Assembly (NCBI GenBank): GCA_025141015.1
Contig: CP081098.1
Span: 936,501 to 1,000,500 of the forward strand
Reading direction: 5' to 3'
DNA length: 64,000 bases
Origin: Rhodobacteraceae bacterium M382
Lineage (GTDB): Bacteria > Pseudomonadota > Alphaproteobacteria > Rhodobacterales > Rhodobacteraceae
Made by a program: the position numbers and the translations under genes. Shown here one piece after another: positions 27,300-34,364 of this stretch; positions within the stretch are counted from its first letter, which is position 1, and each line of letters starts with the position of its first letter. Under the pieces are notes generated by a model. The model had not been told where the DNA came from. It saw nothing but the letters and a program-made list of their open reading frames with translations, and did not search any database.

Positions 27300-27817
27300 G
27301 GTGTGGGAGCCTCGGACTCTGAATCGAGGTTTTGTAGCATACGGCTGAGGAAGCCAGTCAGGGTGACAACGTCTTGGGCGCTAAACCCCTCTAGAAGAGC
27401 GCGCTGTCTGGCCAGGGCTCCTGGCAGGACGCGAGCGTGCAGCTGAGTGCCGCTGGGGGTCAGCGACCAGACCTTGCGCCGGTCGTCGTCTCCCCGCACC
27501 TCGGCCAGAACCAGACCGGAAAGCTGGAGCCGTCGCAGCGAACGGCTGACGGCTGCCTTGTCAATGCCTATGGTACGGGCCGCGTGGCTGACCGAGCTGC
27601 CCGGTTCGCGGGTCAGCATGACCAACATGCGCCAATCCATTGCCCCCAGGCCGAATTCCTCCTGATAGAAGCGGGCAGCAGAGCGGGTGAACCGGTTTCC
27701 TGCAAAATTCAACAGAACCGTGGGGCTTCGGGAAAAGCTGAGCGTTGACGCCGCGGGGCCTGCTTCACCCTCTGTCGGGTGAACGAGAAACATGTCATCG
27801 GGCAGATCGTCAGTCAT
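27296..27817 (-). CDS. MarR-family transcriptional regulator
   Basis: A 173-residue winged-helix repressor. The core DWRMLVMLTREPGSSVSHAARTIGIDKAAVSRSLRRLQLSGLV is the MarR helix-turn-helix, followed by the wing EVRGDDDRRKVWSLT. The ATG at 27817 is preferred (MTDDLPDDMF, with AGGCGG upstream); an earlier start at 27868 would run into the operator. It is divergent from a cytochrome P450 gene with two inverted copies of a 16-bp dyad between them, so autoregulation and control of the P450 are likely. Its stop codon lies in a REP element. Confidence 0.9.
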   Translation of the reverse strand: MTDDLPDDMFLVHPTEGEAGPAASTLSFSRSPTVLLNFAGNRFTRSAARFYQEEFGLGAMDWRMLVMLTREPGSSVSHAARTIGIDKAAVSRSLRRLQLSGLVLAEVRGDDDRRKVWSLTPSGTQLHARVLPGALARQRALLEGFSAQDVVTLTGFLSRMLQNLDSESEAPTP

Positions 27818-27859
27818 GGTGCCGCCTGTAGGTGAGTTTGAGGGATCGTAAATCAAATG

Positions 27860-27875
27860 TGTTGACATGACAACA
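27860..27875. promoter_or_regulatory. MarR-type operator 1
   Basis: TGTTGACATGACAACA, a near-perfect dyad that contains a TTGACA. It is the exact reverse complement of operator 2, 38 bp away centre to centre. Position between the MarR and P450 starts points to repressor binding. Confidence 0.75.
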
Positions 27876-27897
27876 CGTCAGCGGCGATGCTCTCACA

Positions 27898-27913
27898 TGT
27901 TGTCATGTCAACA
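27898..27913. promoter_or_regulatory. MarR-type operator 2
   Basis: TGTTGTCATGTCAACA, reverse complement of operator 1. It lies 12 bases before the preferred P450 start codon, so a bound repressor would block initiation of P450 transcription. Confidence 0.75.
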
Positions 27914-27925
27914 CGTGGAGTTCTT

Positions 27926-29107
27926 ATGTCAGATGCCCCGATCTTTGAAATTGATGTGCCCTGTTTCTGGCAGGATCCCTATCCGGACCTGGCGCGGATG
28001 CGTGCAGAAGCTCCGATTGCTTATGTGCCTCAGCTGGGGGCAATATTGTTAACCCGCCGCGATGATATCTTTACTAACGAGAAGAAAGTCGAGGTTTTCT
28101 CCTCAGATCAGCCGAATGGTTTGATGACTGTCCTGATGGGCCAAAACATGATGCGCAAGGACGGGGCGGCACATATGGCCGAACGCAAGGCAATCTTTCC
28201 CGCGGTTTCGCCAAAGACGGTGAAGCGTGTTTGGACCGAACAATTTCGCGCTGCAGCCCAACGGGTTCTGGATGACCTGAAAGACAGCCACAGCGGAGAT
28301 CTTGTGCGCGATTTTGCCCTGCCAGTCTCGGCCGAAGCGCTCAAATGCATTACTGGATTGACCAACATGACGGCGGTCCAGATGGACAGGGTCAGCCAGG
28401 GCATGATTGACGGGTGTTCCAATTATTCGGGCGACCCGGTTGTAACGGCGCATTGCAACGACTGTACGGCCGCAATTGACGCTCATATTGATGCAATGAT
28501 CCCGATTCTGGAGTCCCGCCCGGATCATTCCCTGCTGTCTGTTCAGCGGCAGGCCGGCCTGTCGGATGCACAGACACGGGCCAATATCAAATTGGCCATC
28601 TCAGGTGGACAAAATGAACCACGCGATGCAATCGCTGGAACAGCCTGGGCGCTGCTGAAACACCCAGACCAATTGTCTGATGTTCTGGGAGGGCGGGCCA
28701 CCTGGCTGCAGGCCTTTGAAGAATACGCCCGGTGGATATCCCCCATCGGGATGTCGCCCCGGCGCGTTGTGCAGGCATATGACCTTGGTGGCGTGACCTT
28801 TTCCCCCGAAGACAGGGTGTTCCTGATGTTTGGGTCGGGAAACCGGGACGAGGCCGTGTTCGACAGCCCCGAAAGGTTCAATATTCACCAGAATTGTAGT
28901 GCAGCGATTTCCTTTGGGGCGGGGCCGCATTTTTGTGCTGGTGCCTGGATCTCGCGGGTGCTGATCGCCGATGTGGCGTTGCCGATGCTGTTTGCACAGT
29001 TCCCGAACCTGGCGCTAGATGGGGAAACCAGCTTTGGCGGGTGGGCATTTCGCGGGCCCTTGAGCATGCCCGTTGTGTGGGGAAAACACATAAGACCGTC
29101 CATGTGA
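27926..29107 (+). CDS. cytochrome P450
   Basis: Soluble bacterial P450 of 393 residues. The haem loop is FGAGPHFCAGAWISR with axial Cys337, and the K-helix ExxR is represented in the region FEEYARWISPIG. The I-helix, where most P450s have AGxxT, reads SGGQNEPRD, so the proton-relay Thr is replaced by a Gln-Asn-Glu stretch. Start at 27926 gives MSDAPIFEIDVP; earlier in-frame ATGs lie within the operator. No ferredoxin or reductase is adjacent. It is controlled, by position, by the divergent MarR gene. Substrate unknown. Confidence 0.92.
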   Translation: MSDAPIFEIDVPCFWQDPYPDLARMRAEAPIAYVPQLGAILLTRRDDIFTNEKKVEVFSSDQPNGLMTVLMGQNMMRKDGAAHMAERKAIFPAVSPKTVKRVWTEQFRAAAQRVLDDLKDSHSGDLVRDFALPVSAEALKCITGLTNMTAVQMDRVSQGMIDGCSNYSGDPVVTAHCNDCTAAIDAHIDAMIPILESRPDHSLLSVQRQAGLSDAQTRANIKLAISGGQNEPRDAIAGTAWALLKHPDQLSDVLGGRATWLQAFEEYARWISPIGMSPRRVVQAYDLGGVTFSPEDRVFLMFGSGNRDEAVFDSPERFNIHQNCSAAISFGAGPHFCAGAWISRVLIADVALPMLFAQFPNLALDGETSFGGWAFRGPLSMPVVWGKHIRPSM

Positions 29108-29175
29108 ATGTGGGCTGCACAGGCCGGGGGAAAGACCGGGGATGCGAAACACCGGGTCCACAACAGCATAGGGAT

Positions 29176-29211
29176 CAAAAAAAACAAACCCCCGGGCAAA
29201 GCCACGGGGGT
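29176..29211 (-). terminator. Terminator of rpsU
   Basis: Stem ACCCCCG / CGGGGGT read on the minus strand, followed by an eight-base U run (A run at 29177-29184 on the + strand). It lies 40 bases after the rpsU stop codon. Confidence 0.85.
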
Positions 29212-29250
29212 CGGTAATTCTTGTGTGTCCAAAGCTGGAAAAGGGCGCTC

Positions 29251-29457
29251 TTAGAGCAAACCTTCGCGCTGTGCTTTCTTACGTGCCAGTTTACGGGCAC
29301 GACGGATCGCTTCAGCTTTCTCGCGCGCTTTTTTCTCGGACGGCTTTTCGAAATGTTGCTTGAGCTTCATTTCGCGGAAGACGCCTTCACGCTGCAGCTT
29401 TTTCTTCAGGGCGCGGAGCGCCTGATCGACGTTGTTGTCGCGAACACTAACCTGCAT
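29251..29457 (-). CDS. rpsU: 30S ribosomal protein S21
   Basis: Small basic ribosomal protein, 68 residues ([20 protein letters not shown]...), with the conserved N-terminal strand and a highly basic C-terminal helix [20 protein letters not shown]. It stands alone with its own terminator. A good AGGTGG-like Shine-Dalgarno precedes the start. Confidence 0.97.
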   Translation of the reverse strand: MQVSVRDNNVDQALRALKKKLQREGVFREMKLKQHFEKPSEKKAREKAEAIRRARKLARKKAQREGLL

Positions 29458-29627
29458 GTGGTTTTCACCACCTTTCTAATTTGAAGTTGCAAGGATTTGC
29501 AGGAGCCCGCCCTATAGCAAGTCAGCCCTGACTTGTCTATACCGTTTCATGGACCCGTCTGGACAGACGCAGAGCTGTTTTGGGGGGGCGACACGCCGTT
29601 GTTCAGGCCGCTTATGAGGAGCCATTT

Positions 29628-30308
29628 ATGTCTTATCACGAAATTCGCGACCAGTTGGTGAATGCGGCGCTGGTGCATGTGGCCTTTGACGGTTGGACGG
29701 ATGCCACGTTTGACGCAGCGGTCCAGGATGCCGGGATCGACGCAAATTTGGCCCGCGCGATTTGTCCCCGAGGTGGGGTCGATCTGGCGCTGGCGTTTCA
29801 TGCGCGCGGCGATCAGCTGATGTTGGAACGCCTTCGGGCGGCGGATCTCAGTCCGTTGCGGTTTCGCGACCGGATTGCCTTGGCGGTGCGGCTTCGGCTG
29901 GAAGTGGTGGATGACAAGGAAGCAGTACGGCGTGGAACGACCTTGTTTGCGCTGCCGGGTTATGCAGCGGATGGTGCCCGGGCGATCTGGGGCACCTGTG
30001 ATCTGATCTGGAACGAGCTGGGTGACGGCTCGGACGATCTGAATTGGTACACCAAACGTGGCACCTTGTCGGCGGTATATTCATCGACGGTGTTGTTTTG
30101 GCTGGGCGACGACAGCCCGGACCATCACGCAACCTGGGAGTTCCTGGACCGGCGTATTGATAACGTGATGCAGTTTGAAAAACTCAAGTCTCAGGCGCGT
30201 AAGAACCCGCTTCTGAAACCGTTTTTGGCGGGCCCGGAATGGCTGGCCAGCCGGATCCGTCGACCTCGATCGCATGATGATCTGCCAGGATCTGTGCGAT
30301 CGGATTGA
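29628..30308 (+). CDS. COQ9 family ubiquinone biosynthesis protein
   Basis: Lipid-binding accessory protein that in eukaryotes and some alphaproteobacteria supports ubiquinone hydroxylation by COQ7. The 226-residue protein has a TetR-like N-terminal part and the COQ9 blocks TLFALPGYAADGARAIWGTCDLIWNELGDGSDDLNWYTKRGTL in modified form. The ATG at 29628 has GAGGA seven bases upstream. No ubi genes are adjacent. Function is by family. Confidence 0.9.
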   Translation: MSYHEIRDQLVNAALVHVAFDGWTDATFDAAVQDAGIDANLARAICPRGGVDLALAFHARGDQLMLERLRAADLSPLRFRDRIALAVRLRLEVVDDKEAVRRGTTLFALPGYAADGARAIWGTCDLIWNELGDGSDDLNWYTKRGTLSAVYSSTVLFWLGDDSPDHHATWEFLDRRIDNVMQFEKLKSQARKNPLLKPFLAGPEWLASRIRRPRSHDDLPGSVRSD

Positions 30309-30426
30309 ATCGGGGTCGCGTGCGGGCGCTGGCCGGAATGTCGGTTTTCGCGCCTCGTGTGGCGGCGAACCTGTTCAAATTGCGGGCGACCGGTGCTAGG
30401 CAGTATCCAAACAAAAGGATCCAGCC

Positions 30427-31410
30427 ATGACACAAATGATGCGCGCCGTGGAAATTTCACAACCCGGCGGACCCGATGTTCTGAAACTGACCGAACGCCC
30501 GATACCAACAGCGGAACAGGGCCAGATCGTGATCAAGGTCGCCTATGCCGGTGTGAACCGCCCGGATGCCTTGCAGCGGGCCGGCGCTTATGCACCACCT
30601 CCCGGAGCCAGTGATCTGCCAGGGCTTGAGGCATCGGGCGAAGTGGTGGCTGTTGGGCCGGGCGTTAGCGACTTTGTCATTGGCGATCAGGTTTGTGGCC
30701 TGTTGCCGGGTGGTGGATATGCCGAATTTGTTGCAACGCCGGCCGCGCATTGCCTGCCAATTCCTGCGGGCTTGGACCTGAAGCAGGCTGCATGCTTGCC
30801 TGAGACGTGTTTTACGGTCTGGTCGAATGTGTTCTCACGCGGGGGGTTGACCGCCGGCGAGCGGTTTCTGGTCCATGGTGGGTCTTCAGGGATCGGGACG
30901 ACGGCGATTCAGCTGGCCAACCAGCTGGGCGCGCGGGTGTTTGCCACAGCTGGGTCGGATGAAAAATGCCAGGCCTGCCTGGATTTGGGGGCGGAACGGG
31001 CAATCAACTATAAAGAAGAGGATTTTGTTGCCGTACTGAAGGCTGAAGGTGGGGCCAACCTGATTCTTGATATGGTTGGTGGGGATTATATTCCGCGCAA
31101 TATCAAAACATTGGCCAACGATGGTCGGTTGGTTCAGATCGCCTTTCTGTCAGGTCCCAAGGTCGAACTCAACTTTGCTCAGATCATGACGCGTCGCCTG
31201 ACCGTCACCGGATCGACCTTGCGCCCACAGAGCGACCAGGCCAAAGCTGCGATTGCTCAGGATTTGCGCGACGTGGTCTGGCCGTTGATTGAAGCGGGCA
31301 AAGTTGCGCCAGTCATGGACAGCGAGTTCGATTTGAAGGATGCAGCAGCTGCGCATTCACGGATGGAAAGCTCGGGCCATATCGGTAAAATTGTTCTGAA
31401 AGTCGCCTGA
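30427..31410 (+). CDS. NAD(P)H-quinone oxidoreductase, zinc-independent MDR family
   Basis: A 327-residue medium-chain dehydrogenase/reductase of the quinone-oxidoreductase/PIG3 type. N-terminal GroES-like domain (VKVAYAGVNRPDALQRAG), nucleotide motif VHGGSSGIGTTAIQLA and the C-terminal LKDAAAAHSRMESSGHIGKIVL are typical; zinc-binding Cys/His are absent. It reduces quinones using NADPH. ATG preceded by AAAGGAT. A long GC hairpin separates it from the convergent DUF2189 gene. Confidence 0.93.
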   Translation: MTQMMRAVEISQPGGPDVLKLTERPIPTAEQGQIVIKVAYAGVNRPDALQRAGAYAPPPGASDLPGLEASGEVVAVGPGVSDFVIGDQVCGLLPGGGYAEFVATPAAHCLPIPAGLDLKQAACLPETCFTVWSNVFSRGGLTAGERFLVHGGSSGIGTTAIQLANQLGARVFATAGSDEKCQACLDLGAERAINYKEEDFVAVLKAEGGANLILDMVGGDYIPRNIKTLANDGRLVQIAFLSGPKVELNFAQIMTRRLTVTGSTLRPQSDQAKAAIAQDLRDVVWPLIEAGKVAPVMDSEFDLKDAAAAHSRMESSGHIGKIVLKVA

Positions 31411-31415
31411 CATCA

Positions 31416-31455
31416 CACGCCCCGGATCACGCCTCGGCGGGCGATCCGGGGCGTG
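31416..31455. terminator. Strong hairpin between convergent genes
   Basis: Perfect 13-bp stem CACGCCCCGGATC / GATCCGGGGCGTG with a 14-base loop between the 3' ends of the quinone oxidoreductase and DUF2189 genes. There is no clear U tract on either strand, so it may act as a transcript-end stabiliser or a weak bidirectional terminator. Confidence 0.6.
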
Positions 31456-31472
31456 ATCGGATGTTGGTAAGG

Positions 31473-32330
31473 TCAGACAACCGCTTTGCGGTACAGGTGC
31501 CATGTTGCGTGACCCAAAACAGGAAGCACCACAATGAGCCCCAACAGGATTGGGAGCGATCCCGCCGCAAGCAATACGCCGACAATCAACCCCCAGCTCA
31601 CGGTGACCAATGGGCTTTTGCGCAGCACGCGAAAGGAAGTCACCACTGCGATTGGCAATCCAATCTGGCGATCCAGAAGCAAAGGGAATGATACGAGGCT
31701 GGTGGCCAAGGCGACAATTGCAAAAATAACACCTGTTCCTGTGCCCAGAATAATCATGGCCCACCCCTGAGATGTTGTGAAAACATCATGAGCAAACGTG
31801 GCGATGGAAACCGGCGGTTCCGGCCCCAGTGTCGAGGCGTATACAAATTGCGCAACGATCATCCAGATGATGAACAAGAGAGCCAGGAATAGACCCAGAA
31901 CAACGATGCCGCCAAAAGATGGAGTGCGAATGATCCCAAACGCGTCCAGCCAATCCGGGTTCTCGCCAGCCTCGCGCAAGCGGCTGATCTCGTACAATCC
32001 GACGGCGGCAACGGGCCCGAGCAAAGCAAATCCCATGATCATCGGTACAACCAGTGGGATCAGGTTCATGCTGAGCCCCATGGTGATCATGACCAACCCG
32101 GCCAGCGGATAGATCAGAGCGATAAAGATTACGTCAGCCCGGGCTGCCATGAAGTCTTCAAACCCGGCTCTTAACGCGTTGGTCAGGTCCTCAAACTCCA
32201 GTTTCCGGACAAGCGGGGCCGTGGTTTGATCTTTGCTGCCGATCCCTTCCATTGACGCCCCCACATGCGAGCCCGTTTCGCGCATGGCATGCGCGGTCCA
32301 GCTTGCCGGATTTCCGATCGTCTTTGCCAT
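31473..32330 (-). CDS. DUF2189 domain-containing membrane protein
   Basis: A 285-residue protein with a soluble N-terminus (about 1-65) and at least five or six membrane segments; DUF2189 features are VRKLEFEDLTNALRAGFEDF and FSLLDRQIG-like region FPLLLDRQIGLPIAVVTSFR. Function is unknown; homologues are sometimes mislabelled as cytochrome oxidase subunits. The ATG at 32330 has GGAGGACACGAC upstream, which settles the start against an earlier ATG at 32387. Confidence 0.85.
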   Translation of the reverse strand: MAKTIGNPASWTAHAMRETGSHVGASMEGIGSKDQTTAPLVRKLEFEDLTNALRAGFEDFMAARADVIFIALIYPLAGLVMITMGLSMNLIPLVVPMIMGFALLGPVAAVGLYEISRLREAGENPDWLDAFGIIRTPSFGGIVVLGLFLALLFIIWMIVAQFVYASTLGPEPPVSIATFAHDVFTTSQGWAMIILGTGTGVIFAIVALATSLVSFPLLLDRQIGLPIAVVTSFRVLRKSPLVTVSWGLIVGVLLAAGSLPILLGLIVVLPVLGHATWHLYRKAVV

Positions 32331-32471
32331 GTCGTGTCCTCCGTATCTGCTTGAATAAGCTGAGCCGGAATGGCCTGTCGTGGCCACGAGGCCAGCGTTC
32401 TATATATTACTATAACAGAATTTGGGGGATTTGACTTTCACTGTTTCGCGACGCCGTCCAAAGGGCGGAGG

Positions 32472-32521
32472 AATTTTCTTAGCTTAAGAAAATTTGCCAG
32501 AAAATTACGTAATTTTCTGGC
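32472..32521. promoter_or_regulatory. Tandem AT-rich palindromes upstream of nothing divergent, 3' of RNase T2
   Basis: Two adjacent perfect palindromes: AATTTTCTTA-GCT-TAAGAAAATT (32472-32494) and a 26-bp one at 32496-32521 with arms GCCAGAAAATTAC and its complement. Both share the core GAAAATT. They lie between the DUF2189 5' end and the RNase T2 3' end, about 140 bp upstream of the DUF2189 start. In GC-rich DNA such symmetry suggests a double operator for DUF2189 or a transcript hairpin pair. Confidence 0.6.
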
Positions 32522-32588
32522 GCGTTGGATGCTGTCCCGCGTTTGAGAGGCGTCGGCTTTTTTTGGGGGGGAATGTTCGTGAACAGGG

Positions 32589-33233
32589 TCAGCGCACGGG
32601 ATCGAACCGAGCGTTTCCTGATCTGCAATCGCGAATGGCATCACGCCCGCAGGGAGCCGGTATCAAATCTCGGGTCAAGCAAATGCGAACTTCTTGAATG
32701 AAATTGTCTTTGCAGGTCACGGTCACCATGTCCTTCTCCATTTCCGGATTGGCCTTCAGGAACGCTTCTTCAACGACTTGAACTGGTAGGGACACCGGCT
32801 GGGTGAGCTTGCGGAATATGGGGGGGCGTTTCACCAGGCCATAGGCGTGCCGCGACAGGTTGAAATAGCTCTCGGCCGACAGCCCTGAACAGGTTCCGTG
32901 CTTTTTCCACTGATGCCAGGCCAGTCCAGAGGAGCCCATGATGTCAACCATTTCTGCGGTCATGCGCCGCGATGGGGCGGGTTCGTTGCTGCGGCAATAG
33001 CTGGGCCAGCCGCGATGATATTGCGGCCACAACCCGTGCAGGATCCATCCGTAATCGTGGCGTGGATGGCATTGGTCCGCATTCCTTTGGTCCCCGTCTG
33101 TTGCACACCAATTGGGCGACCAGCTGAGCGCCAGAACGTAGTAATCAAAATCTCCGGGCTTTTCTTCCTGTGCATTTGCCGGCAGGGTCAAGCCCGCCCA
33201 GACTGCCAGAACCGTTATAAACAACCTGTGCAT
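32589..33233 (-). CDS. secreted ribonuclease T2 family protein
   Basis: Periplasmic or extracellular RNase of 214 residues with a signal peptide (1-21, cleavage after ANA). The two active-site segments are HGLWPQ (His66) and WHQWKKHGTC (His107, His112). In the second, the usual catalytic-site Glu of HEWxKHG is Gln108, which I recall as common in alphaproteobacterial members. Several Cys suggest disulfides. It may scavenge RNA as a phosphate or nucleoside source. Monocistronic. Confidence 0.9.
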   Translation of the reverse strand: MHRLFITVLAVWAGLTLPANAQEEKPGDFDYYVLALSWSPNWCATDGDQRNADQCHPRHDYGWILHGLWPQYHRGWPSYCRSNEPAPSRRMTAEMVDIMGSSGLAWHQWKKHGTCSGLSAESYFNLSRHAYGLVKRPPIFRKLTQPVSLPVQVVEEAFLKANPEMEKDMVTVTCKDNFIQEVRICLTRDLIPAPCGRDAIRDCRSGNARFDPVR

Positions 33234-33375
33234 TCGCCTCTTTCCTTATTTGCTCGGGCCTACTATATAGGCGGGAAGTTCCCCGACAACGGAAACCAGA
33301 CCCCAAGCCGGGGCAGCCTGTTTCAGGCGACAGGAAAGATGTGTTCGGGATGATGTGTATTAAGGAGATGAGCGC

Positions 33376-34155
33376 ATGGCAAAACCGTTGATGGCCAAGG
33401 CGACCGCCGTGTGGCTGGTGGACAATACCACGATCAGCTTCAAGCAGATCGCCGATTTCGTGGGGATGCACGAGCTGGAGATTCAAGGCATTGCTGATGG
33501 CGAAGTTGCTGTTGGTGTAAAAGGCTTTGATCCGGTTGCGAACAACCAATTGACCCAGGATGAAATCGACGCTGCGCAGAGCAGCCCCCTGCACAAGCTC
33601 AAGCTGAAGTTCAATGCGGCTGCGGCTGGTGAAGAAAAGCGCCGCGGCCCGCGTTATACCCCGCTCAGCAAACGGCAGGACCGTCCGAATTCGATCTTGT
33701 GGCTGGTCAAATTCCACCCGGAACTAGCTGACGGACAAATCGCCAAACTGGTTGGCACGACCAAGCCGACCATTCAGTCGATTCGCGAACGCACCCACTG
33801 GAACATTTCCAACATGCAGCCGATCGACCCGGTTGCATTGGGGCTGTGCAAACAATCCGAGCTGGACGCCGCCGTCCAAAAGGCCGCTGCCAAGAAGGCG
33901 GCCGAAGGTGGTGTGATGAGCGACGATGAACGCCGCAAGCTGGTGAGTACGGAGCAGTCACTGGACATGCCCGCCGAACCCAAGATCCCGACAGCGATCG
34001 AAGGTCTGGAAACCTTCTCGTTGGGCGGTGGTGCGCAGGATGACGATCAGCCCAGCCACGAACCGATTCTGGATGCGGACAGCTTCTTCAACCTTCCTGC
34101 CGGTGACGACGACGAAGACGAAGAGGAAGGCAACGGAATCGACCCACGGTTCTGA
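33376..34155 (+). CDS. trcR: DUF1013 / TrcR cell-cycle transcriptional regulator
   Basis: Alphaproteobacterial DNA-binding regulator (TrcR), 259 residues. Two helix-turn-helix-like units are visible (about 10-60, WLVDNTTISFKQIADFVG; and about 105-160, LWLVKFHPELADGQIAKLVG), followed by an Ala/Lys-rich linker and a strongly acidic tail ending DDDEDEEEGNGIDPRF. AAGGAG lies upstream of the ATG. In Caulobacter-related bacteria the family links cell cycle and transcription; role here is by homology. Confidence 0.88.
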   Translation: MAKPLMAKATAVWLVDNTTISFKQIADFVGMHELEIQGIADGEVAVGVKGFDPVANNQLTQDEIDAAQSSPLHKLKLKFNAAAAGEEKRRGPRYTPLSKRQDRPNSILWLVKFHPELADGQIAKLVGTTKPTIQSIRERTHWNISNMQPIDPVALGLCKQSELDAAVQKAAAKKAAEGGVMSDDERRKLVSTEQSLDMPAEPKIPTAIEGLETFSLGGGAQDDDQPSHEPILDADSFFNLPAGDDDEDEEEGNGIDPRF

Positions 34156-34203
34156 TCGCGTTCCAAGCGATTTTGCCCTGAGTGTATGGGCTATTTCCAA
34201 CCG

Positions 34204-34234
34204 AGGCCGCAATGTTTGTATTGCGGCCTTTTTT
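34204..34234 (+). terminator. Terminator of trcR
   Basis: Perfect 10-bp stem AGGCCGCAAT / ATTGCGGCCT with a 6-base loop and a run of six T residues at 34229-34234. Confidence 0.9.
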
Positions 34235-34364
34235 GTTCGAACGGCGCTCTTCGCGCTGCCCCGCGAAGCTTTGTGACCAGAACCAAGGTGTCGCTGAAAC
34301 GTTGACACCAAGGGCCTGGCAGCGACCGGTCGCGGGGCGTGGTGAAGCCGCCCCTCGACCCCGA

